Shown: positions 10,149 through 17,813 of the stretch, piece by piece
How the letters are laid out: the number at the start of each line of letters is the position of its first letter
Numbering within the stretch: the stretch's first letter is position 1
Assembly: GCF_019904155.1 (NCBI RefSeq)
Contig: NZ_JAHCMB010000207.1
Span: forward strand, 1,290 to 65,289
Length of the DNA: 64,000 bases
DNA from: Paenibacillus sinensis
GTDB taxonomy: Bacteria > Bacillota > Bacilli > Paenibacillales > Paenibacillaceae
Direction: 5' to 3'
Program-made: the position numbers and the translations under genes
Notes under the pieces: model-generated
Seen by the model: the letters and a program-made list of their open reading frames with translations, nothing else
Told to the model about the DNA's origin: nothing
Database searches by the model: none

Positions 10149-10540
10149 AAAAAAAGCCCGCCGTCTCATCAAGAGACGACAGGCTGTGCCTTCGCGGTAC
10201 CACTCTTGTTGATCATACGTCTTCCGGTCGCCGGTCAGGCGGCCCGGGAGGGCAGATCCAACTTTGCCACCGCATGAATCGAAGCTGCCAATGCAGATGC
10301 TTCTCATGCGGCCGTCCGTTCACGGGGACGACTCGTAGCGGCGTATTCTCCTCCGGCTGTGCACTGCCGGGTGAAGTCATCCCTTGCGCATGTTCCATGC
10401 GTACAAGGCTGATCTTCTGTCTTCCGCCGCTCCGCTCCCGGACGAGTTCAGGTTTCCTTCGGCTGCGTCGCACCAACCCGCAGCTCTCTTGATCCCGGAA
10501 ATATCCCTACTGCTTCCGTTCATCGCGTTTATCCATATGG
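10149..10540 (-). ncRNA. T-box riboswitch, proximal (first) copy upstream of leuA
   Basis: A second complete T-box leader directly follows tsaD. It starts with GATGAACGGAAGCAGTAG (20 of 21 bases shared with the second copy in the segment 10507-10527), has a specifier loop GAACTCG with CTC (Leu) at 10446-10444, the T-box core AAGAGTGGTACCGCG (10207-10193), and a terminator hairpin (arms at 10155-10167 and 10173-10185) with seven T (10155-10149). Transcription must pass two antitermination decisions in series before leuA. Confidence 0.92.
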
Positions 10541-10549
10541 TTGCTCATG

Positions 10550-10579
10550 ATTATACGCGCTGATCCTCGCGGCTGTCAA
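10550..10579 (-). promoter_or_regulatory. Consensus sigma-A promoter of the T-box/leuA transcript
   Basis: On the minus strand TTGACA (10579-10574) and TATAAT (10555-10550) are both perfect, with an 18-bp spacer. The promoter lies inside the last codons of tsaD and the -10 box contains the tsaD TAA stop. Transcription would start near 10543, a few bases before the first T-box stem. Confidence 0.88.
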
Positions 10580-11657
10580 TAGTTCCCTGAGGCTTCTGTT
10601 CCTGAGGTTTGCCAGAACCGACAGACCACTCCTCCAGCGACAAGCCGGGGTCGGCTACCAGATCAAGCGGCGTACCGCCGTCATGCACCCATTTCGGGTA
10701 GGCTGCCGCCCCGATCATGGCGGCATTGTCGGTGCAGTAGACGGAAGGCGGAATGATCAGCTCGATCCCTTCCTTGCGGCAGCGTTCCGCCAGAGCTTCC
10801 CGCAGGCCGCGATTGGCGGCGACTCCGCCGCAGAGCAGCAGCTGCCGGGCCTTTGTTACGGAGACGGCGCGGACCGCTTTTTCCACGAGGACTTCAACAA
10901 CCGACTCCTGAAAGCCACGGGCTATTGCCCCCACATCAGGCTCCTGCCCCTTCATCCGGCTCTGATTCACCAGATTCAGCACCGCCGATTTCAGACCGCT
11001 CAGGCTGAAGTCGAAGGAATCCGGCTCCAGCCATACGCGCGGCAGCGCCTCCGCCTTCTCCGCCTCGTGAGCCAGCTTGTCCACATGCGGTCCTCCCGGA
11101 TAGGGAAAGCCGAGCGCCCGGGCCACCTTGTCATAGGCTTCCCCAACGGCGTCGTCCCGCGTGCGTCCGATAATGCGGAAGCGCCCTTCCGATTCCAGAC
11201 TGACCAGCTCCGTATGACCACCGGAGGCGACCAGCGCCATGCACGGATATTTCAATTCGCCCACCAGACGGCCGGCGTAAATATGCCCCGCAATATGATG
11301 AGTTCCGATCAGAGGCTTGTTCCAGGCAAGCGCCAGGCTTTTCGCCGCCACAACGCCGACCAGCAGCGCGCCGACAAGACCCGGCCCCTGTGTAACGGCA
11401 ACGGCGTCCAGTTCCTCCGGCGTAATTCCCGCCTTCGTCAGCGCCTCCTCCACAATGAGGGTAATAACCTCCACATGCTTGCGCGACGCAACCTCCGGCA
11501 CAACTCCGCCGAAAGCGCGGTGGGTCTCGATCTGGCTTGAGATGATATTCGACAGCACCTCGCTGCCGTTCCTGACGACTGCCGCCGACGTCTCGTCGCA
11601 GCTCGTCTCGATAGCCAATATATAGACAGGCTTGTCTCCGCCCGCTTGATTGCTCAT
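10551..11657 (-). CDS. tsaD: tRNA N6-threonylcarbamoyladenosine transferase TsaD
   Basis: TsaD transfers the threonylcarbamoyl group to A37 of ANN-decoding tRNAs. The 368-residue protein begins SNQAGGDKPVYILAIETSCDETSAAVV, has the metal-binding HIAGH motif at residues 121-125, ALVASGGHTEL, and LLCGGVAANRGLREAL near the end. ATG 11657 overlaps the TGA of rimI by four bases (ATGA), which fixes this start against a longer open frame. A 20-residue charged tail (KPQEQKPQGTIDSREDQRV) exceeds most homologues and overlaps the leuA promoter. Confidence 0.96.
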   Translation of the reverse strand: MSNQAGGDKPVYILAIETSCDETSAAVVRNGSEVLSNIISSQIETHRAFGGVVPEVASRKHVEVITLIVEEALTKAGITPEELDAVAVTQGPGLVGALLVGVVAAKSLALAWNKPLIGTHHIAGHIYAGRLVGELKYPCMALVASGGHTELVSLESEGRFRIIGRTRDDAVGEAYDKVARALGFPYPGGPHVDKLAHEAEKAEALPRVWLEPDSFDFSLSGLKSAVLNLVNQSRMKGQEPDVGAIARGFQESVVEVLVEKAVRAVSVTKARQLLLCGGVAANRGLREALAERCRKEGIELIIPPSVYCTDNAAMIGAAAYPKWVHDGGTPLDLVADPGLSLEEWSVGSGKPQEQKPQGTIDSREDQRV

Positions 11658-12178
11658 TCCAGTTCCACTCTTCCTTCCTCTATTCCATAACCCTGGTAGG
11701 ACGGAAGCTCCGCCCACATAATGAGCGCATCCTCCCGGTTGTCGGAATAATAGCCCTTGCGCACGCCTGCGGGACTGAAGCCTTTTTTGCGATACAGATT
11801 CTGGGCGACCTCGTTCGTTACCCGGACCTCCAGCGTGATTGACTTCATGCCGAGATAGGAAGCGGTCTTCATCAGCTCGTCCAGCAGGCGATCACCCCAT
11901 TTCCGTCCACGATAAGCGGCCAGAAGCGCGATATTGGTAACATGCGCCTCATCCACGATCGCCCACATGCCCGCGTATCCGATGATGGCTCCCTCATATT
12001 CCATAACCATATATTTGGCAAAATGATTGTGCGTGAGCTCGTTCCGGAACGCTTCCTCCGTCCAGGGCATCGTAAAGGCTTCCCGTTCGATCACCAGAAT
12101 CGACGGGATATCGTCCAGCTTCATCAGACGGAATTCGAGTCCGTCTTCCCGCTCTTTCGCCGCTTCCGCTTCCGTCAT
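11654..12178 (-). CDS. rimI: Ribosomal protein S18 alanine N-acetyltransferase RimI
   Basis: A GNAT acetyltransferase that modifies the N-terminal alanine of ribosomal protein S18. The 174-residue protein has FRLMKLDDIPSILVIEREAF, MPWTEEAFRNEL, NIALLAAYRGRKWGDRLLDELM (acetyl-CoA loop RGRKWG), and the closing LEVRVTNEVAQNLYRKKGFSPAGVRKGYYSDNREDALIM, the classic RimI end. ATGA overlaps link it with tsaB upstream and tsaD downstream. Confidence 0.94.
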   Translation of the reverse strand: MTEAEAAKEREDGLEFRLMKLDDIPSILVIEREAFTMPWTEEAFRNELTHNHFAKYMVMEYEGAIIGYAGMWAIVDEAHVTNIALLAAYRGRKWGDRLLDELMKTASYLGMKSITLEVRVTNEVAQNLYRKKGFSPAGVRKGYYSDNREDALIMWAELPSYQGYGIEEGRVELE

Positions 12179-13011
12179 ACCGGTTTCACGCCTCCTTTGC
12201 CGTTTCGGAGCAGGTTGGCTTCCGCTTCCGCCAGCTGCGTATAATTCGGGATGAGCCCGTGGATGTCATCCTGCTCTCCCCTGGCGATCCGCTCTTCGCC
12301 CAGGAAGCCGATCCATCGGCCCTCCAGCTCATACGGCATCGCCGTCCATTCTGCGCGCCCTTCAAGCGGCGCGAGCGTCTCGGCGCGGGCGTGAACTGCC
12401 GTCTCGCCGACGAAGAACACCCGGCCCGGCTTCTCCCCCCGGGCCGCCGCCTTCTCCGCGGCCTCGGCCAGGAAGACCGTGAAATCCGCCATCAGGCGGA
12501 TGCGGTCTTCCTCAAGCCGTCGCGGAGCGGCTCCGGGCACGGCCTCGAACAGGGCCGTGTACACCTGCCCGCGCCGCGCATCCAGCAGCGGCACGATCCA
12601 GTCGGGCCCCCCGGCGGGGGCCCCGTCCGTGCCGGCCGCCACGCTGCTGCCGGCTTCTTCCCGCTTGGCGGCGCTCCACCCGCCCCAGGCCAGCGACTGG
12701 AGGGTGGATATGCCCACGGCGGGAAGCTTCCAGGCCCAGGCCAGCGACTTGGCGGCCGTCACGGCAATCCGGGTTCCCGTGTAGGAACCCGGACCAAGAC
12801 CGACGGCGATGCCGTCCAAGGCGCCCGCGCCTCCCGAGTCCTCAAGCGCCCGGCCTATAATAGGGAGCAGATGCACCGAATGGTTGCGCTCGCCCGACGC
12901 GTTGATTTCATGCACCACACCGCCGCCTTCTGTTACGGCCACTCCCAGCGTCGCCGTCGCTGTATCCAACGCCAAAAGCCGCTTGCGCGGCCCTTTATTA
13001 TCATTGTCCAT
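12175..13011 (-). CDS. tsaB: tRNA threonylcarbamoyladenosine partner protein TsaB
   Basis: TsaB is an inactive TsaD paralogue that scaffolds the TsaB-TsaD-TsaE complex. The 278-residue protein has LLALDTATATLGVAV near the start, NHSVHLLPIIGRALEDSG, GIAVGLGPGSYTGTRIAVTAAKSLAWAW and LDARRGQVYTALFE, all typical. Start ATG 13011 lies five bases after the tsaE stop, so the genes are coupled; the ribosome site is weak. The middle region around residues 115-150 is Gly/Ala-rich and longer than in short homologues. Confidence 0.94.
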   Translation of the reverse strand: MDNDNKGPRKRLLALDTATATLGVAVTEGGGVVHEINASGERNHSVHLLPIIGRALEDSGGAGALDGIAVGLGPGSYTGTRIAVTAAKSLAWAWKLPAVGISTLQSLAWGGWSAAKREEAGSSVAAGTDGAPAGGPDWIVPLLDARRGQVYTALFEAVPGAAPRRLEEDRIRLMADFTVFLAEAAEKAAARGEKPGRVFFVGETAVHARAETLAPLEGRAEWTAMPYELEGRWIGFLGEERIARGEQDDIHGLIPNYTQLAEAEANLLRNGKGGVKPV

Positions 13012-13016
13012 GCTGA

Positions 13017-13499
13017 TTAACCCCACTTCTGTATCAGACCCCGGCAGATGTCCGCATAAGGCTCTCCGGTTCCGGCCACTGTAATTACGCGTTCTTCCGG
13101 TCCGGCCGTCTCCAGAAAGATATGCAGATGCCGCTCCGGCATCAGCTCCGCGATCAAGCTGCTCCACTCGACAAGGCAGACGCCCTGTCCGTAGAAATAT
13201 TCATCCAGTCCCAGCTCGTCCGCCTCCGGAAGAGACAGACGGTAGACATCCATATGGTATAGCGGAAGACGTCCCGCATATTCTTTGATGATCGTAAATG
13301 TCGGGCTGCTCACAATGCCCGTTACGCCCAAATGACGGGCGAAGCTCTGCGAGAACGCGGTCTTGCCCGCGCCCAGATCGCCGTCCAGGCCGATCACCCA
13401 GCCCTCCCCGGCGGCATTCGCCAGCGATTCCGCCAAAGCCTCCGTATCCCGGAGGCCGCGGGAATGGTAAGTGAACACCGCTTCCGGATTATTCTCCAC
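13017..13499 (-). CDS. tsaE: tRNA threonylcarbamoyladenosine ATPase TsaE
   Basis: TsaE is the P-loop ATPase needed for turnover of the t6A complex. GLDGDLGAGKTAFSQSFARHLGV contains the Walker A near residue 40, SSPTFTIIKEY is the switch segment, and YHMDVYRL with EWSSLI completes the family pattern. The chosen GTG at 13499 has AAGGAAGG nine bases before it; an open frame to 13604 is unsupported. It is first of the tsaE-tsaB-rimI-tsaD operon. In B. subtilis thiL precedes it; here a transporter gene does instead. Confidence 0.93.
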   Translation of the reverse strand: MENNPEAVFTYHSRGLRDTEALAESLANAAGEGWVIGLDGDLGAGKTAFSQSFARHLGVTGIVSSPTFTIIKEYAGRLPLYHMDVYRLSLPEADELGLDEYFYGQGVCLVEWSSLIAELMPERHLHIFLETAGPEERVITVAGTGEPYADICRGLIQKWG

Positions 13500-13631
13500 C
13501 CGCAACAACCTTCCTTTTATAAAGGGTAGACGCCAAGTCCACAGACAGCGCCCAAAATTTTGAATACTTTTTATTATATCGGTCCGGTCACTTTCCCGCA
13601 ACAAAGGAGCAGCGCGGCAGACTCCGGCCCG

Positions 13632-14636
13632 TCACTGGACGGAAGGCAGTTCCTCCCGCTCTCCGCGCGGCGCAGCCTGTGCTCCGGACGGCTCTTTGTG
13701 GGCGAACAGGCTGTGAAGCACCATGCCTCCTATGATGACGGCGATTCCCGCCCAGGATATGAGACTCGGCGCCGGAGAGGACAGAATCAGCATTTCCCCT
13801 AGCAGAGCGAACAGCACCTCCAGGGACTGCGTTGCCTCAACAGCGGCAAGACCGGTCATGCTGTGCCGCACCAGATCCGTTGCCCGGAAGAACAGCACCG
13901 TTGCGACAATACCCGAGGAGAGCGCAACGAGGAGGGATTGAAACATCTGGCTGCCTGATGGCAGGCCGGAGTCGCGCCATCCAAAGAGGGCGACGAGCAG
14001 CCAGAAGGGCATGCTGGCCAGCGTCATGCCGAGTATTCGCTGGAAGACGTCGAGCCGGCCGCCGCAGAGCTCCATCGTCTTCCGGTTGCCGAGCGGATAC
14101 GCGAACGATGCGATCAGCACAGGCACGATGCCAAGCAGCACCTGGGACTCAGGCAGCTTCTGCGCATGCTCCAGCTGCAGCAGCGCGACTCCGGCGAGAA
14201 TGATCAGGGACAGCAGAAGTCCGCGCACCGGGATTCGTCCCCGGATATGCTCCGGTCCATTCGCGCCCTGGACACTGGTAATGAACAGCGGGGCGAGCAG
14301 AGAGCCGGAGATGATCGTAATCTGCCAGGTTCCGGCGGTCAGCCAGCCGGGTGCGTAAGCGGCCGCGAATGTAATCGGGGCGTAGAACAAGCCGAAGCCG
14401 ACCGTCCCCCACAGCAGCCAGGCGAGCGGCCGGTCCGCCATCTCCCGGAGCAGCGGCCTCAGCCTTCCACGTCCAGCCACCAGCGCCAGCAGAAAGGGCA
14501 GCGTAAAAATGTAGCGGAGAGACGAGCTCCATGCCCAGCTTCCTCCGGATAGCTCCATCCGGCGGTTGAGTACAAACGTTACGGCAAAGAACAGCGCCGA
14601 GCAGACGCCAAGCAGTATCGGCTTCACACCTATCAC
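13632..14636 (-). CDS. Multidrug resistance efflux transporter / DMT-type membrane protein
   Basis: The 334-residue protein has about ten hydrophobic segments, starting KPILLGVCSALFFAVTFVLNRRMEL, with the paired-repeat layout of the drug/metabolite transporter superfamily. The layout resembles the EmrE-like group of putative multidrug exporters (Pfam multi-drug resistance efflux transporter). The tail is hydrophilic (HKEPSGAQAAPRGEREELPSVQ). The start GTG 14636 has a weak ribosome site, so it is uncertain. It lies 132 bp upstream of tsaE on the same strand. Substrate is unknown. Confidence 0.8.
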   Translation of the reverse strand: MIGVKPILLGVCSALFFAVTFVLNRRMELSGGSWAWSSSLRYIFTLPFLLALVAGRGRLRPLLREMADRPLAWLLWGTVGFGLFYAPITFAAAYAPGWLTAGTWQITIISGSLLAPLFITSVQGANGPEHIRGRIPVRGLLLSLIILAGVALLQLEHAQKLPESQVLLGIVPVLIASFAYPLGNRKTMELCGGRLDVFQRILGMTLASMPFWLLVALFGWRDSGLPSGSQMFQSLLVALSSGIVATVLFFRATDLVRHSMTGLAAVEATQSLEVLFALLGEMLILSSPAPSLISWAGIAVIIGGMVLHSLFAHKEPSGAQAAPRGEREELPSVQ

Positions 14637-14733
14637 TCATTTCATGTCTTTTTCTCTATAACGGGTTGTTCACGATTATACCGATTATACCAGCATTTCC
14701 GGTGAAGACGTGAGATTATCATGCACAGCAAAT

Positions 14734-14771
14734 AGCCCACTGGGAATGATCCCGGGGCTGGTTTATTTTTT
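14734..14771 (+). terminator. Possible terminator-like hairpin
   Basis: AGCCC pairs with GGGCT, with an inner GGGA/TCCC stem, followed by a T-rich run on the plus strand. No plus-strand gene ends here, so its use is unclear; it may simply separate the two minus-strand genes. Confidence 0.3.
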
Positions 14772-14815
14772 ACACTGAATGATTCGACCCTGCTGCCGGA
14801 TTTCCGGGTTAATCG

Positions 14816-15883
14816 TTACTGCTTCTTAATAAAAGTGAAGCCCCCATCGGGAATTCCTTGTTGGTTCAAATGCTGAAAGACCAGATAGGACTTGATTGTT
14901 CCGAGATAGTTCCCGCTGTACAGGTCCTTATTTCCAACCTGCCGGAAACCCGATCCGTCCGGACGTATGGCAAACAGAGCGCCCGCATCTGTATCTTCGG
15001 AAGCGACTGTGAAATAAACCCACCCGTCAATAATATCCAAAGGTTCAGACTGCCATCCTTTTAATTTGCGGACAGTCTCCTTGCCATTTTTGAAAAGATG
15101 GAGGTAGGAGGTCCGGTTATCGCTGTCTCTTTCTGAAAATACAAATTGATCGGACTCCACATCCCATATATACCCGTTCATGTATACCTCATATGTTGAA
15201 AGCTTCTCGGACTTATCATCCTGCTCCTCTTCATAATAGGTGTCTTCATCTGATCTTATATACGTCTCATCGTTAGTTACATCAGACAGCGGTTTGCGCC
15301 TAAGTGCAAAGTCTTGGGTGTAGTAATTAAATCCGAAATAGTACTGATAGTGCTGATCCCGCGCTTCCATGCCGGAAGCATTTACCCTCACAGCGTTGTT
15401 GCCTTCCATCGACATCCGGTACACTCCAGGCTCTATTGTCAGACTGCTGGTAACATAATAAATGCTGTTATTACTAAAATAGAAGTAGTCAATATTCCCG
15501 GTATAGGTCAGTCGGGTCCATGTTTTGACAGGCATATTTAACCGATAGATATCTCCCGACGGGTATCCCGATTGCTTGTCGGGCAGCTTTAAGGCATAAA
15601 TGCTTTCATAGTTCTCATACAGCACATTCTCATAGCTCCCTTTCATAACTGGATAGGACTTGGTTGTATCAGGGCCCGCTACCGTTTTGTATAATCCTTC
15701 GTTCGGCTTCGCCCAGTAAATCGTCAACGGCTCGGCAGGTCTCATGTATGTAACAGGCTTTAGCCGAATCTTCAATTCAGGGGTTAAGTCAGGCAAGGAT
15801 AAGGGGAAGCTAAAGCCGGTCAGCAAAAACACAGTCACAATGGAGGCAATTGCCAGTACACTCATTCTTGAATGTTTATTCAT
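14816..15883 (-). CDS. Exported protein of unknown function, beta-propeller-like (DUF5050-type)
   Basis: A 355-residue protein with an N-terminal signal or anchor (SVLAIASIVTVFLLTGFSF) and no lipobox Cys. The rest is rich in Tyr, Asp and Asn, with recurring strands such as EPLTIYWAKPNEGLYKTV, NIDYFYFSNNSIYYVTS, NGYIWDVESDQFVFSERD and DIIDGWVYFTVASEDTDAGALFAIRPDGSGFRQV. These look like the blades of the DUF5050 / YWTD-like propeller proteins that are common in Firmicutes. An acidic insert (DEDTYYEEEQDDKSEK) sits near residue 220. Its base composition is clearly more A+T rich than neighbouring genes, which may indicate transfer. No function can be assigned. Confidence 0.75.
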   Translation of the reverse strand: MNKHSRMSVLAIASIVTVFLLTGFSFPLSLPDLTPELKIRLKPVTYMRPAEPLTIYWAKPNEGLYKTVAGPDTTKSYPVMKGSYENVLYENYESIYALKLPDKQSGYPSGDIYRLNMPVKTWTRLTYTGNIDYFYFSNNSIYYVTSSLTIEPGVYRMSMEGNNAVRVNASGMEARDQHYQYYFGFNYYTQDFALRRKPLSDVTNDETYIRSDEDTYYEEEQDDKSEKLSTYEVYMNGYIWDVESDQFVFSERDSDNRTSYLHLFKNGKETVRKLKGWQSEPLDIIDGWVYFTVASEDTDAGALFAIRPDGSGFRQVGNKDLYSGNYLGTIKSYLVFQHLNQQGIPDGGFTFIKKQ

Positions 15884-15996
15884 TTCGTGTCCTTTCGAAG
15901 GTTCTTTATATATTTCTTAAGTTAGTTATCGGCTAGACATGAGAGGTTTTCAATAGTTTATCAGTAAAGGGAAATTATAGGCCGTTCATTCCGCGC

Positions 15997-16034
15997 AAAA
16001 AAACCTCTTCCGGCGCTTGCCGCCATCAAGAGGT
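15997..16034 (-). terminator. Intrinsic terminator after sspH
   Basis: On the minus strand ACCTCTT pairs with AAGAGGT around a GGCG/CGCC-type inner stem, followed by seven T. Confidence 0.85.
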
Positions 16035-16080
16035 CTTAAGGTCATATCCGTATCCTTTGCCAAAAAAGATAAGCGAATTT

Positions 16081-16266
16081 CTACTGTTTCTCCTCCACCA
16101 GCCTGTCAACTCCAACCGTCTGCACATTCGTCGGCCGCGAGCCGATCTGAACCGTCGCCATGCCGTTTGCGGCATCCACATGCTCGATCCACACGGGCTG
16201 GCCGTCCAGCTGGACGGCGATCATATCCTTGGATGCATAAATATCCTGCGCGCGCTGAACATCCAT
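16081..16266 (-). CDS. sspH: Small acid-soluble spore protein, H family
   Basis: H-type SASPs are minor proteins of the spore core. The 61-residue product MDVQRAQDIYASKDMI..., with QPVWIEHVDAANGMATVQ, matches the family pattern of an N-terminal M-D-x-Q-R-A-x-x-I, a central Asp-Met-Ile, and I-E-H-V-D. The ATG has GGAGG at normal spacing. It follows a 60-codon gene on the same strand, and both may share a forespore-type promoter at 16550-16579. Identification from motif memory; strong. Confidence 0.9.
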   Translation of the reverse strand: MDVQRAQDIYASKDMIAVQLDGQPVWIEHVDAANGMATVQIGSRPTNVQTVGVDRLVEEKQ

Positions 16267-16308
16267 TGCGATTCCTCCTCATTTTGGTTGAACATCCGGA
16301 CCGCTTTT

Positions 16309-16491
16309 TTACTCCGTATCGGCTTCATAGTCATCCGGCGGCGCTCCAAGCGTACGGTCCGGGTCCAGCATATCCGTGCCTGGCAGCACATCGTCATCAC
16401 GCTCTGCCGCCATCAGCTCCTCCCACTGAACAACCTCTCCCGGTATGCCCGGAAATCCCCATTCATCCCGCTTGATATCATACGATTCCAT
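16309..16491 (-). CDS. Small hypothetical protein
   Basis: A 60-residue acidic protein, MESYDIKRDEWGFPG, IPGEVVQWEELMAAERDDDVLPGTDML and an Asp/Glu-rich end. The ATG at 16491 has AGGGAAG about eight bases before it. It is just upstream of the spore protein gene on the same strand, with a sigma-G-like promoter ahead. No function is recognised; a spore protein is possible from context only. Confidence 0.65.
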   Translation of the reverse strand: MESYDIKRDEWGFPGIPGEVVQWEELMAAERDDDVLPGTDMLDPDRTLGAPPDDYEADTE

Positions 16492-16549
16492 GAGATTCTT
16501 CCCTCCGTTGTTCCTGCCCATATTTCGAAGGTGACGGGCGATGCGGCAT

Positions 16550-16579
16550 TAGCTTGTCCAGAATCCCCCGTTTCTATGC
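16550..16579 (-). promoter_or_regulatory. Candidate forespore (sigma-G-type) promoter of the sspH pair
   Basis: On the minus strand GCATA (16579-16575) matches the sigma-G -35 consensus GHATR, and after exactly 18 bp CAAGCTA (16556-16550) matches CATNHTA except one base. The genes behind it encode a small protein and an H-type SASP. Confidence 0.45.
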
Positions 16580-16609
16580 CGGCAAGCGTCATCTCATAAA
16601 TTCTTCAAG

Positions 16610-16638
16610 GTGTAAAAAGCTCTGGTCCGCCCATACTA
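16610..16638 (+). promoter_or_regulatory. Candidate forespore (sigma-G-type) promoter of ku operon
   Basis: GTGTA (16610-16614, four of five to GHATR) is followed after 17 bp by CATACTA (16632-16638), a full match to CATNHTA. B. subtilis ykoV/ykoU (Ku and LigD) are known to be expressed in the forespore, which makes this site plausible. It is a sequence match only. Confidence 0.4.
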
Positions 16639-16670
16639 AGCCAAACTGACATAACAGAGGTGGTGATTCC

Positions 16671-17798
16671 ATGCATACTGTCTGGAAAGGCGCAATCAGC
16701 TTCGGACTCGTGCATGTTCCGGTCAAAATGTTCTCGGCAACGGAGGACAAGGATGTGTCGCTCCGCTACATTCACAAAGAGTGCGGCAGCCCCCTGTCCT
16801 ATGTGCGGAAATGCCCGGTCTGCGACAGGGAGGTGGCCTGGGAGGAAATCGGCAAGGGCTATGAATATGAGAAGGGAAAGTTCGTCATCTTCGACAAAGA
16901 CGAGCTGGATGCCCTGACGGAAGAAAGCACCAAAACGATCGCAATTCTCGATTTCGTGGACCTGAAGGAGATCGACCCGATTTATTTTCAAAAAACGTAC
17001 TATCTCTCGCCCGATCAGGCCGGCGCGGGAGCTTACGGCTTGCTGATGGAGGCGATGCGCCAGACGGGCAAGATCGGGGTCGCCAAAATTTCGATCCGTT
17101 CCAAGAGCAGCCTCGCAGCGATCCGGGTGCTGGACAACTGCCTCTCCATCGAGACGATGTTCTACCCGGACGAAATTCGTCCGGTAACTCAGGTTCCCGG
17201 CCTGCCGGAAGCGGCGGCGGTCAGCGACAAGGAGCTGGATATGGCGAAGCTGCTCATTTCCCAGCTGTCCACGCCGTTTGAACCCGGCAAATACACGGAT
17301 GATTACCGCCAGCGCATGCTGGACCTGATCGCGGGCAAGGTGGCCGGCGAGGAAATCCGCGTGGCACCGGCCCGGGCCGAGGCGAATGTCATCGATCTTA
17401 TGGCGGCGCTGCAGGCGAGCATCGAGGCCGTTCAGCATATTCCTTCCGATCCCGGGACTCCGGCTGGGGTGGAGGCCAAGCCGCGCAGAACAGGATCGGG
17501 TCGCAAAAAAGCCGCCAAGCCTGCTAGCAAGGTTGGGGCGTCTGCCGGCGCAGGCCCGGCGGCGGTCGGCGCCGGAATAGCAGCGGCGGGGACTGCCGGG
17601 GCTGGCAGAGGCCTGGCTGCGGGTGCGGGGACTGCCGCGGCCGGCGGAGGCCTGGCTGCGGGTGCGGGAGCTGCGGCGGCTGGCGAAGGCCCGGCTGCGG
17701 GTGCGGGAGCTGCGGCGGCCTCCAGCGAGGGCCCTGCCCCGGTAATTGCTCCGAAACCGAAGCGGCGCTCATCCAAGTCGAAGATGACGATCTCGTAA
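16671..17798 (+). CDS. ku: Bacterial Ku DNA end-binding protein with long Gly/Ala-rich tail
   Basis: Ku homodimers bind DNA double-strand ends and recruit LigD in non-homologous end joining. Residues 1-255 are a complete Ku domain (MHTVWKGAISFGLVHVPVKM, YIHKECGSPLSYVRKCPVCDREV, FVDLKEIDPIYFQKTYYLSP). The C-terminal 120 residues are unusual. After a Lys/Arg/Ala stretch come three near-perfect 13-residue repeats of type GLAAGAGAAAAGE (residues 314-352), and then a basic end KPKRRSSKSKMTIS. The ordinary Ku tail is shorter and basic, so the repeat seems an expanded linker between the core and the DNA-binding tail. GAGGTGGTG lies five bases before the ATG. It is first of a ku-ligase-polymerase operon in one frame. 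Confidence 0.93.
   Translation: MHTVWKGAISFGLVHVPVKMFSATEDKDVSLRYIHKECGSPLSYVRKCPVCDREVAWEEIGKGYEYEKGKFVIFDKDELDALTEESTKTIAILDFVDLKEIDPIYFQKTYYLSPDQAGAGAYGLLMEAMRQTGKIGVAKISIRSKSSLAAIRVLDNCLSIETMFYPDEIRPVTQVPGLPEAAAVSDKELDMAKLLISQLSTPFEPGKYTDDYRQRMLDLIAGKVAGEEIRVAPARAEANVIDLMAALQASIEAVQHIPSDPGTPAGVEAKPRRTGSGRKKAAKPASKVGASAGAGPAAVGAGIAAAGTAGAGRGLAAGAGTAAAGGGLAAGAGAAAAGEGPAAGAGAAAASSEGPAPVIAPKPKRRSSKSKMTIS
17610..17726 (+). repeat. Three 39-bp tandem repeats in the 3' part of ku
   Basis: Units 17610-17648, 17649-17687 and 17688-17726 encode GLAAGAGTAAAGG, GLAAGAGAAAAGE and GPAAGAGAAAASS. The DNA units share most bases. Length change in steps of 39 bp would keep the frame. Confidence 0.85.
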
Positions 17799-17813
17799 GA
17801 CGGTACGTTGCGG

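Noticed and set aside
17432-17776. Antisense Pro/Ala-rich frame opposite the ku repeat
   Set aside because: It is a by-product of GC-rich repeats, with no ribosome site.
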